Positions 54,724 through 63,807 of a DNA stretch of 64,000 nucleotides are shown in pieces. The notes below the pieces were generated by a model. It was not told the origin of the DNA, searched no databases, and saw only the letters and a program-made list of their open reading frames with translations. The first letter of the stretch is position 1, and each line of letters begins with the position of its first letter. A program made the position numbers and the translations under genes. Source of the stretch: Palsa-1033 sp963735455 (lineage in GTDB: Bacteria > Chloroflexota > Limnocylindria > Limnocylindrales > CSP1-4); NCBI GenBank assembly GCA_963735455.1, contig CAVTKZ010000002.1:1-64000 (forward strand). The letters are read 5' to 3'.

Positions 54724-56574
54724 GTGGCAGCGGCGCGATCTGAGGAACCGGCCGCGCCCGGCGCCCCGTCAGGTCAGCCCGGGATGGGCGCCCGGCCCGC
54801 CGAGCAGGGCACCTCGTTCCGGGTCTGGGCGCCGCACGCCGCCGCCGCCTGGGTCCACGGCACGTTCAATGACTGGGCCGAGCCGGGCCTGGCCCTGGCT
54901 CGCGACCCGGCCGATCCGGCCAACCCGGCCGGAGGCTGGCCGGGCACCTGGTCCGTGGACGCGCCGGGCGTCCGTCCCGGCGCCGAGTACCGCTACCGGC
55001 TCGCGACGCCGGCCGGGATCCTGTCCCGGATCGACCCCTACGCCCGGCAGGTCACCAGCTCGGTCGGCAATGGCGTGGTCTACGACCCGGCCGCGTTCGA
55101 GTGGGGCCCCGAGCGCTTCGAGATGCCGGGCTGGAACGACATCGTCATCTACGAGATGCACATCGGCACGTTCGGGGCGCGCGGCGAGACGCCGGGCACG
55201 TTCGACCGGGCGATCCGGCGGATGGCCTACCTCCAGGGGCTGGGCATCGGGGCGATCCAGGTGATGCCCCCGTTCGAGTACGCCGGCGATGTCTCGTGGG
55301 GCTACAACCCGGCCCACATCTTCGCGATCGAGTCGACCTACGGCGGCCCGGACGCCTTCAAGCGCTTCGTGCGCGCCGCCCATCAGCACGGGATCGCGGT
55401 GATCGTCGACGTCGTCTACAACCACCTCGGGCCGGGCGACCTCGACCTGTGGCGCTTCGACGGCTGGGCCGAGGGCAACTGGGGCGGGATCTACTTCTAC
55501 AACGACGATCGGGCGGTCACGCCGTGGGGCAATACCCGGCCGGACTATGGCCGGGGCGAGGTGCGCAGCTTCCTGCGCGACAGCGCCCTGACCTGGCTCG
55601 AGGAGTTCCAGGCCGACGGTTTGCGCTTCGACTCGACCCTCTACATCCGGACCGTCGACGAGAGCCCCGCAACGGCCTTGCCCGATGGCTGGTCGTTCAT
55701 GGCCTGGATCAACGACGAGATCCGGGCCCGCCAGCCGTGGAAGCTGACGATCGCCGAGGATCTCGGCGACCCGGCCCTGATCACGGATCCAACCAGCGCG
55801 GGCGGGGCCGGCTTCGGCGCCCGCTGGGACCCCGGCTTCCTGGCCGTCGTCCGGGCGGCGCTGACCGCGGGCGACGACAGCGAGCGCGACGTGGGCTCGA
55901 TCGCGGCGGCCCTGCTGGCCGGTGGCGACCGGCCGTTCAGCCGGGTGGTCTACACCGAGTCGCATGACGACGTGGCGAACGGCCAGGTCCGCCTGGCCGA
56001 GGCCGTCGCCCCGGGCGATGCGGCCAACTGGTTCGCCCGCAAGCGGGCCACGCTCGGCTCGGCGATCACCCTCCTGGCGCCGGCCATCCCGATGCTGTTC
56101 CAGGGCCAGGAGCTCCTCGAGGATCGCTGGTTCGACGACACGGAGCCGCTCGACTGGTCGAAATCGGAGCGCTTTGCCGGGATCGTCCAGCTCCATCGCG
56201 ACCTGATCGCTGCCCGGCGCAACACGCATGGCTGGTCGGCCGGGCTGCTGGGTTCGAACACGACGATCCTGCGCGCGGACGACGAGGCGAAGCTGCTGGC
56301 CTGGCGGCGCTGGTCGGACGGCGGGCCGCGCGACGACGTCGTGGTCATCGCCAACCTGTCCACCGTGCCGATCGTCGATGCCGCCCTTGGCCTGCCCCGG
56401 GCCGGCCGCTGGCGAGTCCGGATCAATTCCGATTCGAGGGTCTACGACGAGCAGTTCGGGGCGAGCATCGCCGACGACCTCGAGGCCGACGGCGGCCCGC
56501 TCGACGGCCAGGACCAGAGCGGGCTGGTGAGCGTCGCACCGTACGCGGTCGTCGTCCTCTCCCAGGACGACTGA
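54724..56574 (+). CDS. GH13 alpha-glucan enzyme with CBM48, branching-enzyme/trehalohydrolase-like
   Basis: 616 residues from GTG. A CBM48-like beta-sandwich (SFRVWAPHAAAAWVHGTFNDW; GAEYRYRLATPAG) precedes the barrel. The four GH13 regions are visible: DVVYNHLG, GLRFDST with the Asp nucleophile, IAEDLG with the Glu acid/base, and TESHDDV with the second Asp. NPAHIFAIESTYGGPDAFKRFVRAAHQHG is the usual branching-enzyme/TreZ region. The product cannot be fixed by eye; branching enzyme or a maltooligosyltrehalose-type hydrolase are the two candidates. No glg or tre genes are nearby. Confidence 0.85.
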   Translation: MAAARSEEPAAPGAPSGQPGMGARPAEQGTSFRVWAPHAAAAWVHGTFNDWAEPGLALARDPADPANPAGGWPGTWSVDAPGVRPGAEYRYRLATPAGILSRIDPYARQVTSSVGNGVVYDPAAFEWGPERFEMPGWNDIVIYEMHIGTFGARGETPGTFDRAIRRMAYLQGLGIGAIQVMPPFEYAGDVSWGYNPAHIFAIESTYGGPDAFKRFVRAAHQHGIAVIVDVVYNHLGPGDLDLWRFDGWAEGNWGGIYFYNDDRAVTPWGNTRPDYGRGEVRSFLRDSALTWLEEFQADGLRFDSTLYIRTVDESPATALPDGWSFMAWINDEIRARQPWKLTIAEDLGDPALITDPTSAGGAGFGARWDPGFLAVVRAALTAGDDSERDVGSIAAALLAGGDRPFSRVVYTESHDDVANGQVRLAEAVAPGDAANWFARKRATLGSAITLLAPAIPMLFQGQELLEDRWFDDTEPLDWSKSERFAGIVQLHRDLIAARRNTHGWSAGLLGSNTTILRADDEAKLLAWRRWSDGGPRDDVVVIANLSTVPIVDAALGLPRAGRWRVRINSDSRVYDEQFGASIADDLEADGGPLDGQDQSGLVSVAPYAVVVLSQDD

Positions 56575-56583
56575 CCGGGCGCC

Positions 56584-57849
56584 TCAGCCGCCGGCCGGGC
56601 TCGCCGCCAGGTACCGGCCCAGGTGGTCCACGACCGACGCGGCATCGCCGTCGACCCCCGAGATCAGGCCCGACCGGCGGCGGGTCATCCAGGGCAGGCC
56701 CAGCCAGTAGATGCCGGGCAGCGGGCTGACGCCATCGACCTGGATCGGCTTGCCGGCCTCGTCGACGATCGAGCCGGGCAGGTAGCCGAAGTCGCCCGTG
56801 AAGCCCGTCGTCCAGATGACGCTGGTCACGCCGGCGGCCTCGAGGTCCAGCTCGGTCGGGGACGGGATCGACAGCGGATCGGGATGCGCCCGATCGGCCG
56901 AATCGTCCGGTCCGAGCGGCGGCAAGGGGACGCCCTGGGCCCGGAGCGCATCGTCGATCTGGACCTTGGTCTCCGCCGACACCCGATCGCCGAGGGCGAC
57001 ATTCGCGCCGACGCTCGGCTCGAGGCTGAGCCGATCGCCGCTCACCTCCGCCGGCCGTCCGAGGAGGACCGCGCCCTGGGCCGCCAGACCCTGGAGGCTC
57101 ACGGTGTGGCCGAGCGGGCCGACACCCGAGATCAGCGCCGTCGCCAGGAACCGGACACCTGGGTCGGGCAGCTTCTCGATCGGGATGTCGAACAGGCCGG
57201 CCTGGCTCATCAGGTCGAGGGTGTCCTGACCGCGGTAGCGGCGCGGGAAGCGGCCCACCGCGCTCGTGCACAGGTACACCGCTCGCCCGGCGGCCAGCAG
57301 GTCCTCCGCGACCTGGACACCGGTCTGGCCGCTGCCGACCACCAGCACCGCGCCCGCCGGCAGGCTGGCCGGGTCGCGATACTCGGCGCCCGCGAGCTGC
57401 CGGATTCCGGCCGGCAGGTCACGGGCGACCGCCGGAATCCGGGGCACTCGCTGGCCGCCCGAGGCCACGATGATCGAGCGGGCCCGGAGCTCCTCGCCAC
57501 CAGCGTCACCCTCGATCGAGACCTTGAACCAGCCCGGCTCGGCCTGGACCGCGCCGACCGTCGTCCCCGTCCGGATCGGCAGCCGCTCCCGATCGGCGTA
57601 GGCCTCCAGGCGGGCAACGAACGCATCGCGGGGCAGGAACTCCTGCGCGGACGCTGCGTCACTCGCTTCGCCGGGCAGGAGGCTCAGCGACTTGGGCGTG
57701 TTCAGGACGAACGAATCCCAGCGCTGGGAGCGCCACGTCTCGGCGACCCGGCCTCGCTCGAGGACGACATGCTCGATCCCGCGCCGGCCCAGCTGGTAGC
57801 TCGCGGCCAGGCCGGCCTGGCCGGCCCCGATCACGACTGCCTCGATCAT
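56584..57849 (-). CDS. FAD-dependent monooxygenase/oxidoreductase (CzcO-like)
   Basis: 421 residues. FAD site VVIGAGQAGLAASYQLGRRG, then WRSQRWDSFVLNTP typical of the flavin monooxygenase/CzcO group, and an NAD(P)H site VLVVGSGQTGVQVAEDLLAAG near residue 170. The C-terminal block VIWTTGFTGDFGYL closes the FAD domain. Substrate unknown. It converges with the GH13 gene (9-bp gap). Confidence 0.88.
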   Translation of the reverse strand: MIEAVVIGAGQAGLAASYQLGRRGIEHVVLERGRVAETWRSQRWDSFVLNTPKSLSLLPGEASDAASAQEFLPRDAFVARLEAYADRERLPIRTGTTVGAVQAEPGWFKVSIEGDAGGEELRARSIIVASGGQRVPRIPAVARDLPAGIRQLAGAEYRDPASLPAGAVLVVGSGQTGVQVAEDLLAAGRAVYLCTSAVGRFPRRYRGQDTLDLMSQAGLFDIPIEKLPDPGVRFLATALISGVGPLGHTVSLQGLAAQGAVLLGRPAEVSGDRLSLEPSVGANVALGDRVSAETKVQIDDALRAQGVPLPPLGPDDSADRAHPDPLSIPSPTELDLEAAGVTSVIWTTGFTGDFGYLPGSIVDEAGKPIQVDGVSPLPGIYWLGLPWMTRRRSGLISGVDGDAASVVDHLGRYLAASPAGG

Positions 57850-57921
57850 CGGTCCCTCCGATGTGCCTCGCGCGTCGTACCGATGATGAGGCCTGGGCTA
57901 GCTCTGGGGCCAGCCCTGGGT

Positions 57922-58113
57922 TCAGCTCCTGGGGGTGAGGCCGCGCTCGCGGAACAGGATCAGCCCGGCCAGGACCAGGAGCACAGCGCCGACCACCGCC
58001 CAGATGTTGCTCCCGGACATCGCGCTGCCCTTGATCAGGGCCAGCCCCTGGCCGATCCAGACGAGGCCGACGACGGCCAGGACGATGGCGAGAACGAGGC
58101 GCGAGCGACGCAT
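57922..58113 (-). CDS. Small two-helix membrane protein
   Basis: 63 residues: RRSRLVLAIVLAVVGLVWIGQGLALIKG, SGSNIWAVVGAVLLVLAGLILFRERG. Short proteins of this plan (IGQGLGLI...FM/SG) are widespread in high-GC bacteria and have no known role. No neighbour with which it clearly forms an operon. Confidence 0.7.
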   Translation of the reverse strand: MRRSRLVLAIVLAVVGLVWIGQGLALIKGSAMSGSNIWAVVGAVLLVLAGLILFRERGLTPRS

Positions 58114-58218
58114 GAGAAGGGTGCTCCAGTCGGGAAACGCGTGGCCAGTTGGGCGGCGCTGTCAGGGAATGGTACGGGCGCAATCGCGGCAGCGGTTTCG
58201 AGGATCTTTGGACGCTGG

Positions 58219-59430
58219 TCAGCTGCCCGGCGAAACGCCATCGAGCTCCTCGATCGTCCGCTCGGACGGCCCTCGCTCGGACTGCAGGCGGCGGGCGACG
58301 CCTTCCGCGTCACGCAGCAGGCGCAGGACGTTGCCGCCCGCGATCCGGCTCACGTCGTTGGTCGAATAGCCGCGCCGGAGCAGCTCGGCCAGCAGGTCGG
58401 GGAACCTCGAGACGTCGTCGAGCCCGACGGGCAGGATCGCCCCGCCGTCGAAGTCGCTGCCGATCCCGACATGCTCGATCCCGGCGATCTCGCGCAGGCG
58501 GTCGATGTGATCGGCGACCTGGGCCAGCGTGGCGGCCGGGGCGGGATGCTCGCCCTGCCAGCGCCGGCCGATCTCGGCCAGCTCGGCCTCGGTCGCCTCG
58601 GGCCGGGCGGCGCGCGCGGCGGCGACGACCTCATCCGTCGCCCGGTCGTGATCGGCGACCTCCTTCGACACGAAGATCGACAGGAAGACGGCCATGACGA
58701 CCCCGCCGTTCGTGCGCACCCGACCGAGGATCTCATCGGGCACGTTGCGGGGATGCTCGGTGACCGACCACGCGCCGGAATGCGAGAAGACGACGGGGGC
58801 CTCGCTCGCGTCGAGCGCGGCGGCCATCGTCGCCGGCGAGACGTGGCTGAGGTCGACGAGCATCCCGAGGCGGTTCATCTCGTGGACGACCTCCACCCCG
58901 AACGGCGTCAGCCCGCCGTGCTGGGGCGGATCCGTCGCCGCGTCCGCCCAGCGATTCGTGAGCCAGTGGGTGAGGGTCATGTAGCGGACGCCCAGGGCGT
59001 AGAACTGGCGCAGGACCGCCAGCGAGGAGCCGATCATCGAGCCGCCCTCGAGGCCGATCAGCGAGGCGATCCGCCCGTCCGCGAAGATCCGCTCGACGTC
59101 GTCGGCCGTGCCCGCCAGCTCGAACGCCTCGGGATAGGCCGCCACCAGCCGCTTGACGATGTCGAGCTGTTCGAAGGCCCGCCGGGTCGCCTCGCCCTCG
59201 GGCAGGCTGGCCGGCACCCAGACCGACCAGAACTGGCCGCCCACGCCGCCGGCCCGCAGCCGGGGGATATCGGTCATCAGGTCGGGCACCGGCCGGCTCA
59301 GGTCGACCTCCGAGATCCGCAGGTCAACCCGCCGCCGGAGCGCTTCCGGCAGGTCGTTGTGGCCGTCGATCAGGGGCACGCGGCGGAGGATCTCGCGAGC
59401 CTGGGCGATGTGCCGGTGATCCTCAGCCAC
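58219..59430 (-). CDS. Membrane dipeptidase family (M19) protein
   Basis: 403 residues from GTG at 59430. Zinc ligands are in place: PLIDGHNDLPEAL (His and Asp), LIGLEGGSMIGSSL (bridging Glu), MLVDLSHVSPATM (His) and APVVFSHSGAW (His), with HVGIGSDFDGG near the end. M19 dipeptidases hydrolyse dipeptides, often with D-residues, and are zinc amidohydrolases. No signal peptide is evident, so it is probably cytosolic despite the family name. Nothing links it to its neighbours. Confidence 0.9.
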   Translation of the reverse strand: MAEDHRHIAQAREILRRVPLIDGHNDLPEALRRRVDLRISEVDLSRPVPDLMTDIPRLRAGGVGGQFWSVWVPASLPEGEATRRAFEQLDIVKRLVAAYPEAFELAGTADDVERIFADGRIASLIGLEGGSMIGSSLAVLRQFYALGVRYMTLTHWLTNRWADAATDPPQHGGLTPFGVEVVHEMNRLGMLVDLSHVSPATMAAALDASEAPVVFSHSGAWSVTEHPRNVPDEILGRVRTNGGVVMAVFLSIFVSKEVADHDRATDEVVAAARAARPEATEAELAEIGRRWQGEHPAPAATLAQVADHIDRLREIAGIEHVGIGSDFDGGAILPVGLDDVSRFPDLLAELLRRGYSTNDVSRIAGGNVLRLLRDAEGVARRLQSERGPSERTIEELDGVSPGS

Positions 59431-59499
59431 GAGCCCGATCGTAGCAGCCGGCGCCGCGTTGTTGACGGTTCGAGCCAGGCCCGAATACGATCCGCGAAC

Positions 59500-59566
59500 G
59501 GCGATGGATCCCGCCGAGGCGCTCGCCCGAGCGCCTGAACCGCCCGACTTCGGGCTGATGGCCCCT
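59500..59566 (+). ncRNA. Fluoride riboswitch (crcB motif)
   Basis: Conserved parts of the aptamer are all present in order: GGCGATGG (59500-59507), CCGCC (59511-59515), an insert hairpin AGGCGCT-AGCGCCT (59517-59536), AACCGCC (59538-59544), and GGGCTGATGGC (59552-59562). It lies 59 bp upstream of crcB and couples to a terminator. Fluoride binding would prevent terminator formation and turn on export. Confidence 0.85.
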
Positions 59567-59597
59567 GGACTGCCGTGCAGGCCTGGGGCTTTCGTTT
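59561..59597 (+). terminator. Intrinsic terminator of the fluoride riboswitch
   Basis: GCCCC-GG-CTGC (59561-59573) pairs with GCAG-CC-GGGGC (59577-59589), followed by TTTCGTTT (59590-59597). Its 5' arm overlaps the aptamer's GATGGC segment, so the two folds exclude each other. Confidence 0.75.
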
Positions 59598-59624
59598 GCC
59601 CCCGCAAGAAAGGCTGGTTGGAAC

Positions 59625-59996
59625 GTGACCTTCCTGGCGATCTCGATCGGCGCCGTCCTGGGCGCCAACGCCCGCTACCTGGTGGGTGCCTGGATGGCCG
59701 ATCGCCTGGGGTCGGCCTTCCCATACGGGACCCTGGTGATCAACGTGAGCGGCTCGTTTCTGCTCGGGCTGACCCTGGCAGTCTTCGCCGAGCACCAGCT
59801 CGGCCCAAGCTGGGCGCGGACCGGCCTGGCGGTGGGCCTGATCGGGACCTACACGACGTTCTCGACCTTCAGCTCGGAGACGCTGGGCCTGGTCACGGCC
59901 GGTGATGTCGGCGCCGCCACGCTCAACATCGCGGCCAGCCTGGCCGGCAGCCTCGTCGGCGTCTACCTCGGCTCCCTTGCCGCCCGGCTGGTCTGA
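59625..59996 (+). CDS. crcB: CrcB/Fluc fluoride channel
   Basis: 123 residues, four helices, from GTG. LAISIGAVLGANARYLVG and FPYGTLVINVSGSFLLGL hold the conserved Asn-rich and polar residues of the pore, and GTYTTFSTFSSETL is the family signature (Phe box and TFST). Fluc proteins form antiparallel dimers that let fluoride leave the cell. It is controlled by the riboswitch directly upstream. Confidence 0.95.
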   Translation: MTFLAISIGAVLGANARYLVGAWMADRLGSAFPYGTLVINVSGSFLLGLTLAVFAEHQLGPSWARTGLAVGLIGTYTTFSTFSSETLGLVTAGDVGAATLNIAASLAGSLVGVYLGSLAARLV

Positions 59997-60067
59997 GCCC
60001 GTGCGGCGTGTCCCGGGCGAACGATCGACAATGACCAGGTGAGCGCGCCCAAGGACCGGGATCCGGC

Positions 60068-61970
60068 TTGACCAGCCGACGCGGCGGCGCGGCCAGCGCC
60101 AGCCTGATGCGCTCGTTCCGGCGCGACGATTCGATCCGCTCGTACAAGCTCTCGCCGGGAATCCTCCGGCGAATCGTGGCCTTCGCCCGGCCGTACCGGG
60201 CGAAGCTGGCCGTCTTCCTGGTCCTGATCGTCGATCGACGCGCTCCTGGGGGCGGCCAACCCGCTCCTCTACCGGGCGATCATCGACGACGGGATCCTGC
60301 CCCGGAACTCGGCCTTCATCGTCGAGGTCGGGATCGTGCTGGTGGTCCTGGCGATCGCGGATGCCGGGCTGTCGCTGTGGCAGCGCTGGATCTCGGCCCG
60401 GATCGGCGAGGGCCTGATCTTCGACATGCGGACTCAGGTCTTCGCTCACTTCCAGGAGATGCCGATCTCGTTCTTCACCCGGACCCAGACCGGGGCCCTG
60501 GTCAGCCGCCTGAACAGCGACGTGACTCGACGCCCAGCAGGCCTTCACCGACACCTTCTCGTCGGTGATCGGCAACGCGATCGGGGTCGTGATCACCCTG
60601 ATCGCGATGTTCTTCCTGTCCTGGCAGATCACGCTGGTCGGCGCTGGCCCTGCTGCCGATCATCGTCCTGCCGGCGCGCTTCGTCGGCCGGCGGATCCAG
60701 GCGATCACCCTCGAGAGCTACAACCTCAACGCCGAGCATGACCTCGATGATGGCCGAACGGTTCAACGTCTCCGGCGCGCTGCTGGTCAAGCTCTTCGGC
60801 CAGCCCGAGCGCGAGGTGCAGCGCTTCGAGGAGCAGGCCGGCCGAGTCCGCGACATCGGGGTCAAGCAGGCGATGTACACCCGGGTGTTCATGGCCGCGG
60901 TCCTGCTGACGGCCACCCTGGCCACGGCCCTGATCTACGGCTGGGGCGGCCTGCTGGCGGCCGACGGCACGCTCCAGGTCGGCACCCTCGTCGCGCTGAC
61001 CGCCTACCTGACTCGGCTGTACGGTCCGCTGACCTCGCTGTCGAACGTGCAGGTCGACATCATGACCGCGCTGGTGTCGTTCGACCGGGTCTTCGAGGTC
61101 CTCGACCTGGAGCCGATGATCGCCGAGAAGCCCGACGCGGTGGCCATCCCTCGGGGCCCGGCCCGGATCGAGTTCGACCACGTCGACTTCCGCTACCCGA
61201 CCGCGGAGGAGGTCTCGCTGGCCTCGCTCGAGTCGGTCGCCGTGCTCGACCAGGCGCCGACCCAGCAGGTCCTGTTCGACATCTCGTTCGTCGCCGAGCC
61301 CGGCCAGCTGGTGGCCCTGGTCGGCCCGTCGGGCGCCGGCAAGACCACGATCAGCCACCTGATCCCGCGGCTGTACGACGTCCGGGACGGCGCCGTCCGG
61401 ATCAACGGGATCGACGTGCGCGACGCGACGCTCGCCTCGCTCCGCGCGGTCGTCGGCGTCGTCACCCAGGACGCCCACCTGTTCCACGACACGATCCGCG
61501 CGAACCTGCTCTACGCCCGGCCCGAGGCGACCGAGCTGGAGCTGGTCGAGGCCCTCCGGGCGGCCCAGATCCTGCCCCTGGTCGACTCGCTGCCGGACGG
61601 CCTCGACACCCTGGTCGGCGACCGCGGCTATCGGCTGTCGGGCGGCGAGAAGCAGCGGATCGCGATCGCCCGGCTGCTGCTCAAGGCGCCCGACATCGTC
61701 GTCCTCGACGAGGCCACGGCCCACCTCGACTCGGAGTCGGAGGTCGCCGTCCAGGTGGCGCTCCGGACCGCGCTCGCCGGGCGGACCTCGGTCGTCATCG
61801 CCCACCGGCTCTCGACGGTCCGGGAGGCCGACCAGATCCTGGTCGTCGCCGGCGGCCGGATCGTCGAGCGGGGCACCCACGACGCGCTGCTGGCCACCGA
61901 CGGCCTGTACGCCGACCTGTACCGGACCCAGTTCGAGCGCCAGGAGGAGCTCAGCCGGCCGCTGACCTGA
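60068..61970 (+). pseudogene. ABC exporter (fused permease and ATPase), four frameshifts
   Basis: About 630 residues from TTG. The membrane half reads across frames: RRIVAFARPYRAKLAVFLVLIV, then (shift ~60231) LLGAANPLLYRAIIDDG, DMRTQVFAHFQEMPISFFTRTQTGALVSRLNSDVT, (shifts ~60525, ~60640, ~60735) and MMAERFNVSGALLVKLFGQPEREVQRFEEQAGRVRDIG. The ATPase half (61220-61970) has GPSGAGKTTISHLIPRLYD, RLSGGEKQRIAIARLLLKAPDIVVLDEATAHLDSESE and VIAHRLSTVREAD. MdlB/MsbA-type exporter of an unknown hydrophobic substrate. All motifs are intact. Confidence 0.82.
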
Positions 61971-62012
61971 GGGCGGGCCGACGCGTGAGGGCGCGCTCCC
62001 GAGCTGGACTGG

Positions 62013-62276
62013 TCAGCCGCCGGCGACGGCCGGCAGGATGTGGACCGTGCTCTGGGGCCGGAGCGCCGTGCTCATCTCGGCCGGCAGGCCATCGACGTAG
62101 ACGTTGATGAACTCACGGAGCACGCCGCCGCGCTGACACAGCCGGTCTCGGACACCGGGCCAGCGCCGGTCGAGCCCGTCGATCAGCTGGGCGACGGTCG
62201 CGCCCTCGGCCTCGACCCGCCGCTCGGCACCGGGGAACAGGACGACCAGCGAGCGGGGCAGGACGACGACGGCCAT
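62013..62276 (-). CDS. MoaD/ThiS-family sulfur-carrier-like protein
   Basis: 87 residues from ATG at 62276, ending in VAGG, the Gly-Gly tail that is adenylated and thiocarboxylated in ubiquitin-like sulfur carriers. VVVLPRSLVVLFPGAERRVEAEGATVAQLIDGLDRRWPGVRDRLC... and RPQSTVHILPAVAGG follow the MoaD pattern (molybdopterin) or ThiS (thiazole). The BNR protein gene just upstream is a common partner of unknown meaning. Confidence 0.85.
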   Translation of the reverse strand: MAVVVLPRSLVVLFPGAERRVEAEGATVAQLIDGLDRRWPGVRDRLCQRGGVLREFINVYVDGLPAEMSTALRPQSTVHILPAVAGG

Positions 62277-62292
62277 GGCGGGCGGCGCCCCG

Positions 62293-63381
62293 TCAGGCGT
62301 CGACGAGGGCCGTCTCGACCGAGGTGATCGGCGGCAGGAGATCCGCCATCCGGCGCCACGAGCCGCCTTCGTCGGCACTCGCGAAGAGCTGGCCCGTGCT
62401 CGTCCCGAAGTACAGGCCGAACGGGGCCAGGTCGTCGCGGGCCATCGATTCGCGGAGGACGCCGACGAACGCGTCGCTGCTCGGCAGGCCCTCCCGGAGC
62501 GACGACCAGTGGGCGCCCTGGTCGGTGGTCCGCCAGACGGCCAGCTTTGCCTCGGGCACGTAGCGGCCCCGATCGTCGCCGTTGAGCGGGATCGTGAACA
62601 CGGTATTCGGGTCGCTGGGATGGGCCACGATCGGGAACCCGAACGTCGAGGGCAGCCCCTCGTCGAGGCAGACCCACGTCCGGCCGGCGTCATCGCTGCG
62701 GTACGTGCCGCAGTGATTCTGCTGGTAGAGCCGCTCGGGTTGGCCCGCCGCGGGAACCATCTTGTGGACGCACTGGCCGGTCTCCGGGTAGGGGTCAGGC
62801 AGGCCATCGACGCGGACGCCGCGGTTGCGCGCCTCCCAGGTCGCCCCGCCGTCCTCGGTCGCGAAGCAGCCGACGGCCGAGATCGCGACCCACATCTTGT
62901 CGGGGTCGGTCGGGTGGGCGAAGACGGTGTGGCAGATCAGGCCGCCGTTCCCGGGTTGCCAGCTCGGCCGGCTGGGATGGTTGGTCAGGCCCTCGACATG
63001 GGCCCAGGTCGCTCCGCGGTCGAGCGACATGAACAGGCCGGCCGGCTCGACGCCGGCATACAGGGCATCGCCGACCGGTTCCACGTGCCAGACCGAGCGC
63101 ATCGCCGGACCGTCGTCGCCGTAGGTCATGCCCTGGCTCGAATGGGTCCAGCTCGCTCCCAGGTCGTCGCTCCGCCAGACCGCCGCGCCGTACCACGGGC
63201 TCCCCCCGCCGGCATACAGGGCACCGGTCGCCGGGTCGTGGCGGAAATGGTTGATCGGCCAGCCTTCGCACAGCGGACCGCTCAGGCGCCAGCCGTCCGA
63301 GCTGCCCCGGCCGGCCGGATCGCCGGCCAGGATGAAGGCGCCCTTGCGGGTGCCGATCAGGACGAGGAGCTGCTTGGACAT
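62293..63381 (-). CDS. BNR/sialidase-like beta-propeller protein (WD40/YVTN-type)
   Basis: 362 residues from ATG at 63381 behind GGAGG. Repeated Asp-box-type motifs (WRSDDLGASWTHSS, MSLDRGATWAHVEG, FATEDGGATWEA, YRSDDAGRTWVCLDEG, WRTTDQGAHWSSL, FASADEGGSWRRM) form a six- to seven-bladed beta-propeller. The opening VLIGTRKGAFIL is typical of cytosolic exo-alpha-sialidase-like proteins. No signal peptide, so the role is unlikely to be extracellular sialidase. It is in an operon with a MoaD-like gene (17-bp gap). Confidence 0.85.
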   Translation of the reverse strand: MSKQLLVLIGTRKGAFILAGDPAGRGSSDGWRLSGPLCEGWPINHFRHDPATGALYAGGGSPWYGAAVWRSDDLGASWTHSSQGMTYGDDGPAMRSVWHVEPVGDALYAGVEPAGLFMSLDRGATWAHVEGLTNHPSRPSWQPGNGGLICHTVFAHPTDPDKMWVAISAVGCFATEDGGATWEARNRGVRVDGLPDPYPETGQCVHKMVPAAGQPERLYQQNHCGTYRSDDAGRTWVCLDEGLPSTFGFPIVAHPSDPNTVFTIPLNGDDRGRYVPEAKLAVWRTTDQGAHWSSLREGLPSSDAFVGVLRESMARDDLAPFGLYFGTSTGQLFASADEGGSWRRMADLLPPITSVETALVDA

Positions 63382-63807
63382 GGCCCTGGCCTCCATCTTA
63401 CGATCAGGTCGAGGGTACTCGACCGCCCCATTCGCGACATGCCTCGGATCGCTCCGCCGTCGTCATCGCTCGGCCCGCCCGCCCTGCGCCCGGAGGTGTA
63501 CTGAGTGCATAAACGGGCGATTTCGCCCCGTCGGGGCTCGACCTCGCAACGATTTCATCCCGGGCCATGCTCACGCCGGGATGGAATTGAGCCAGCCGAC
63601 GGCCAATGTGCCGCTCCAAGGCGCCGAAACGGGCGTTTTGCTGCACGGAGTACATGCGAAGGGCCGCGAGCCGCGGCGGCCCCGCCCCGAACGCGGACGC
63701 GACAGGTTCCGCGACACTCGGCCGTAACCTTGCCGACAGAGTCGCCGGCGAGACTCGGGGCGAGACCGCGATCGACGCGGCCACGGCCACCAACCGATCG
63801 GAGTGAC
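63382..63807. other. 426-bp gap containing a long palindromic element
   Basis: No gene seen: the open frames here are basic and differ in composition from genes. The gap is dominated by the 158-bp palindrome at 63497-63654 and ends with GGAG before the gene at 63808. Confidence 0.5.
63497..63654. repeat. 158-bp long imperfect palindrome with TGTACT/AGTACA ends
   Basis: The left half (TGTACTGAGTGCATAAACGG ... CCGTCGG ... ATTTCATCCCGG) reads as the reverse complement of the right half (CCGGGATGGAATTGAGC ... CCGACGG ... AAACGGGCG ... TGCACGGAGTACA) with mismatches and a few indels. Centre loop is GCCATGCTCACG. It could be a MITE-like transposon remnant, a REP-type repeat or the gene of a structured RNA. 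No second copy is obvious in the window. Confidence 0.6.

Noticed and set aside
56623..59538. 971-residue open frame on the plus strand
   Set aside because: Antisense to the flavin monooxygenase and dipeptidase genes, composition dominated by Arg, Gly, Asp; shadow frame.
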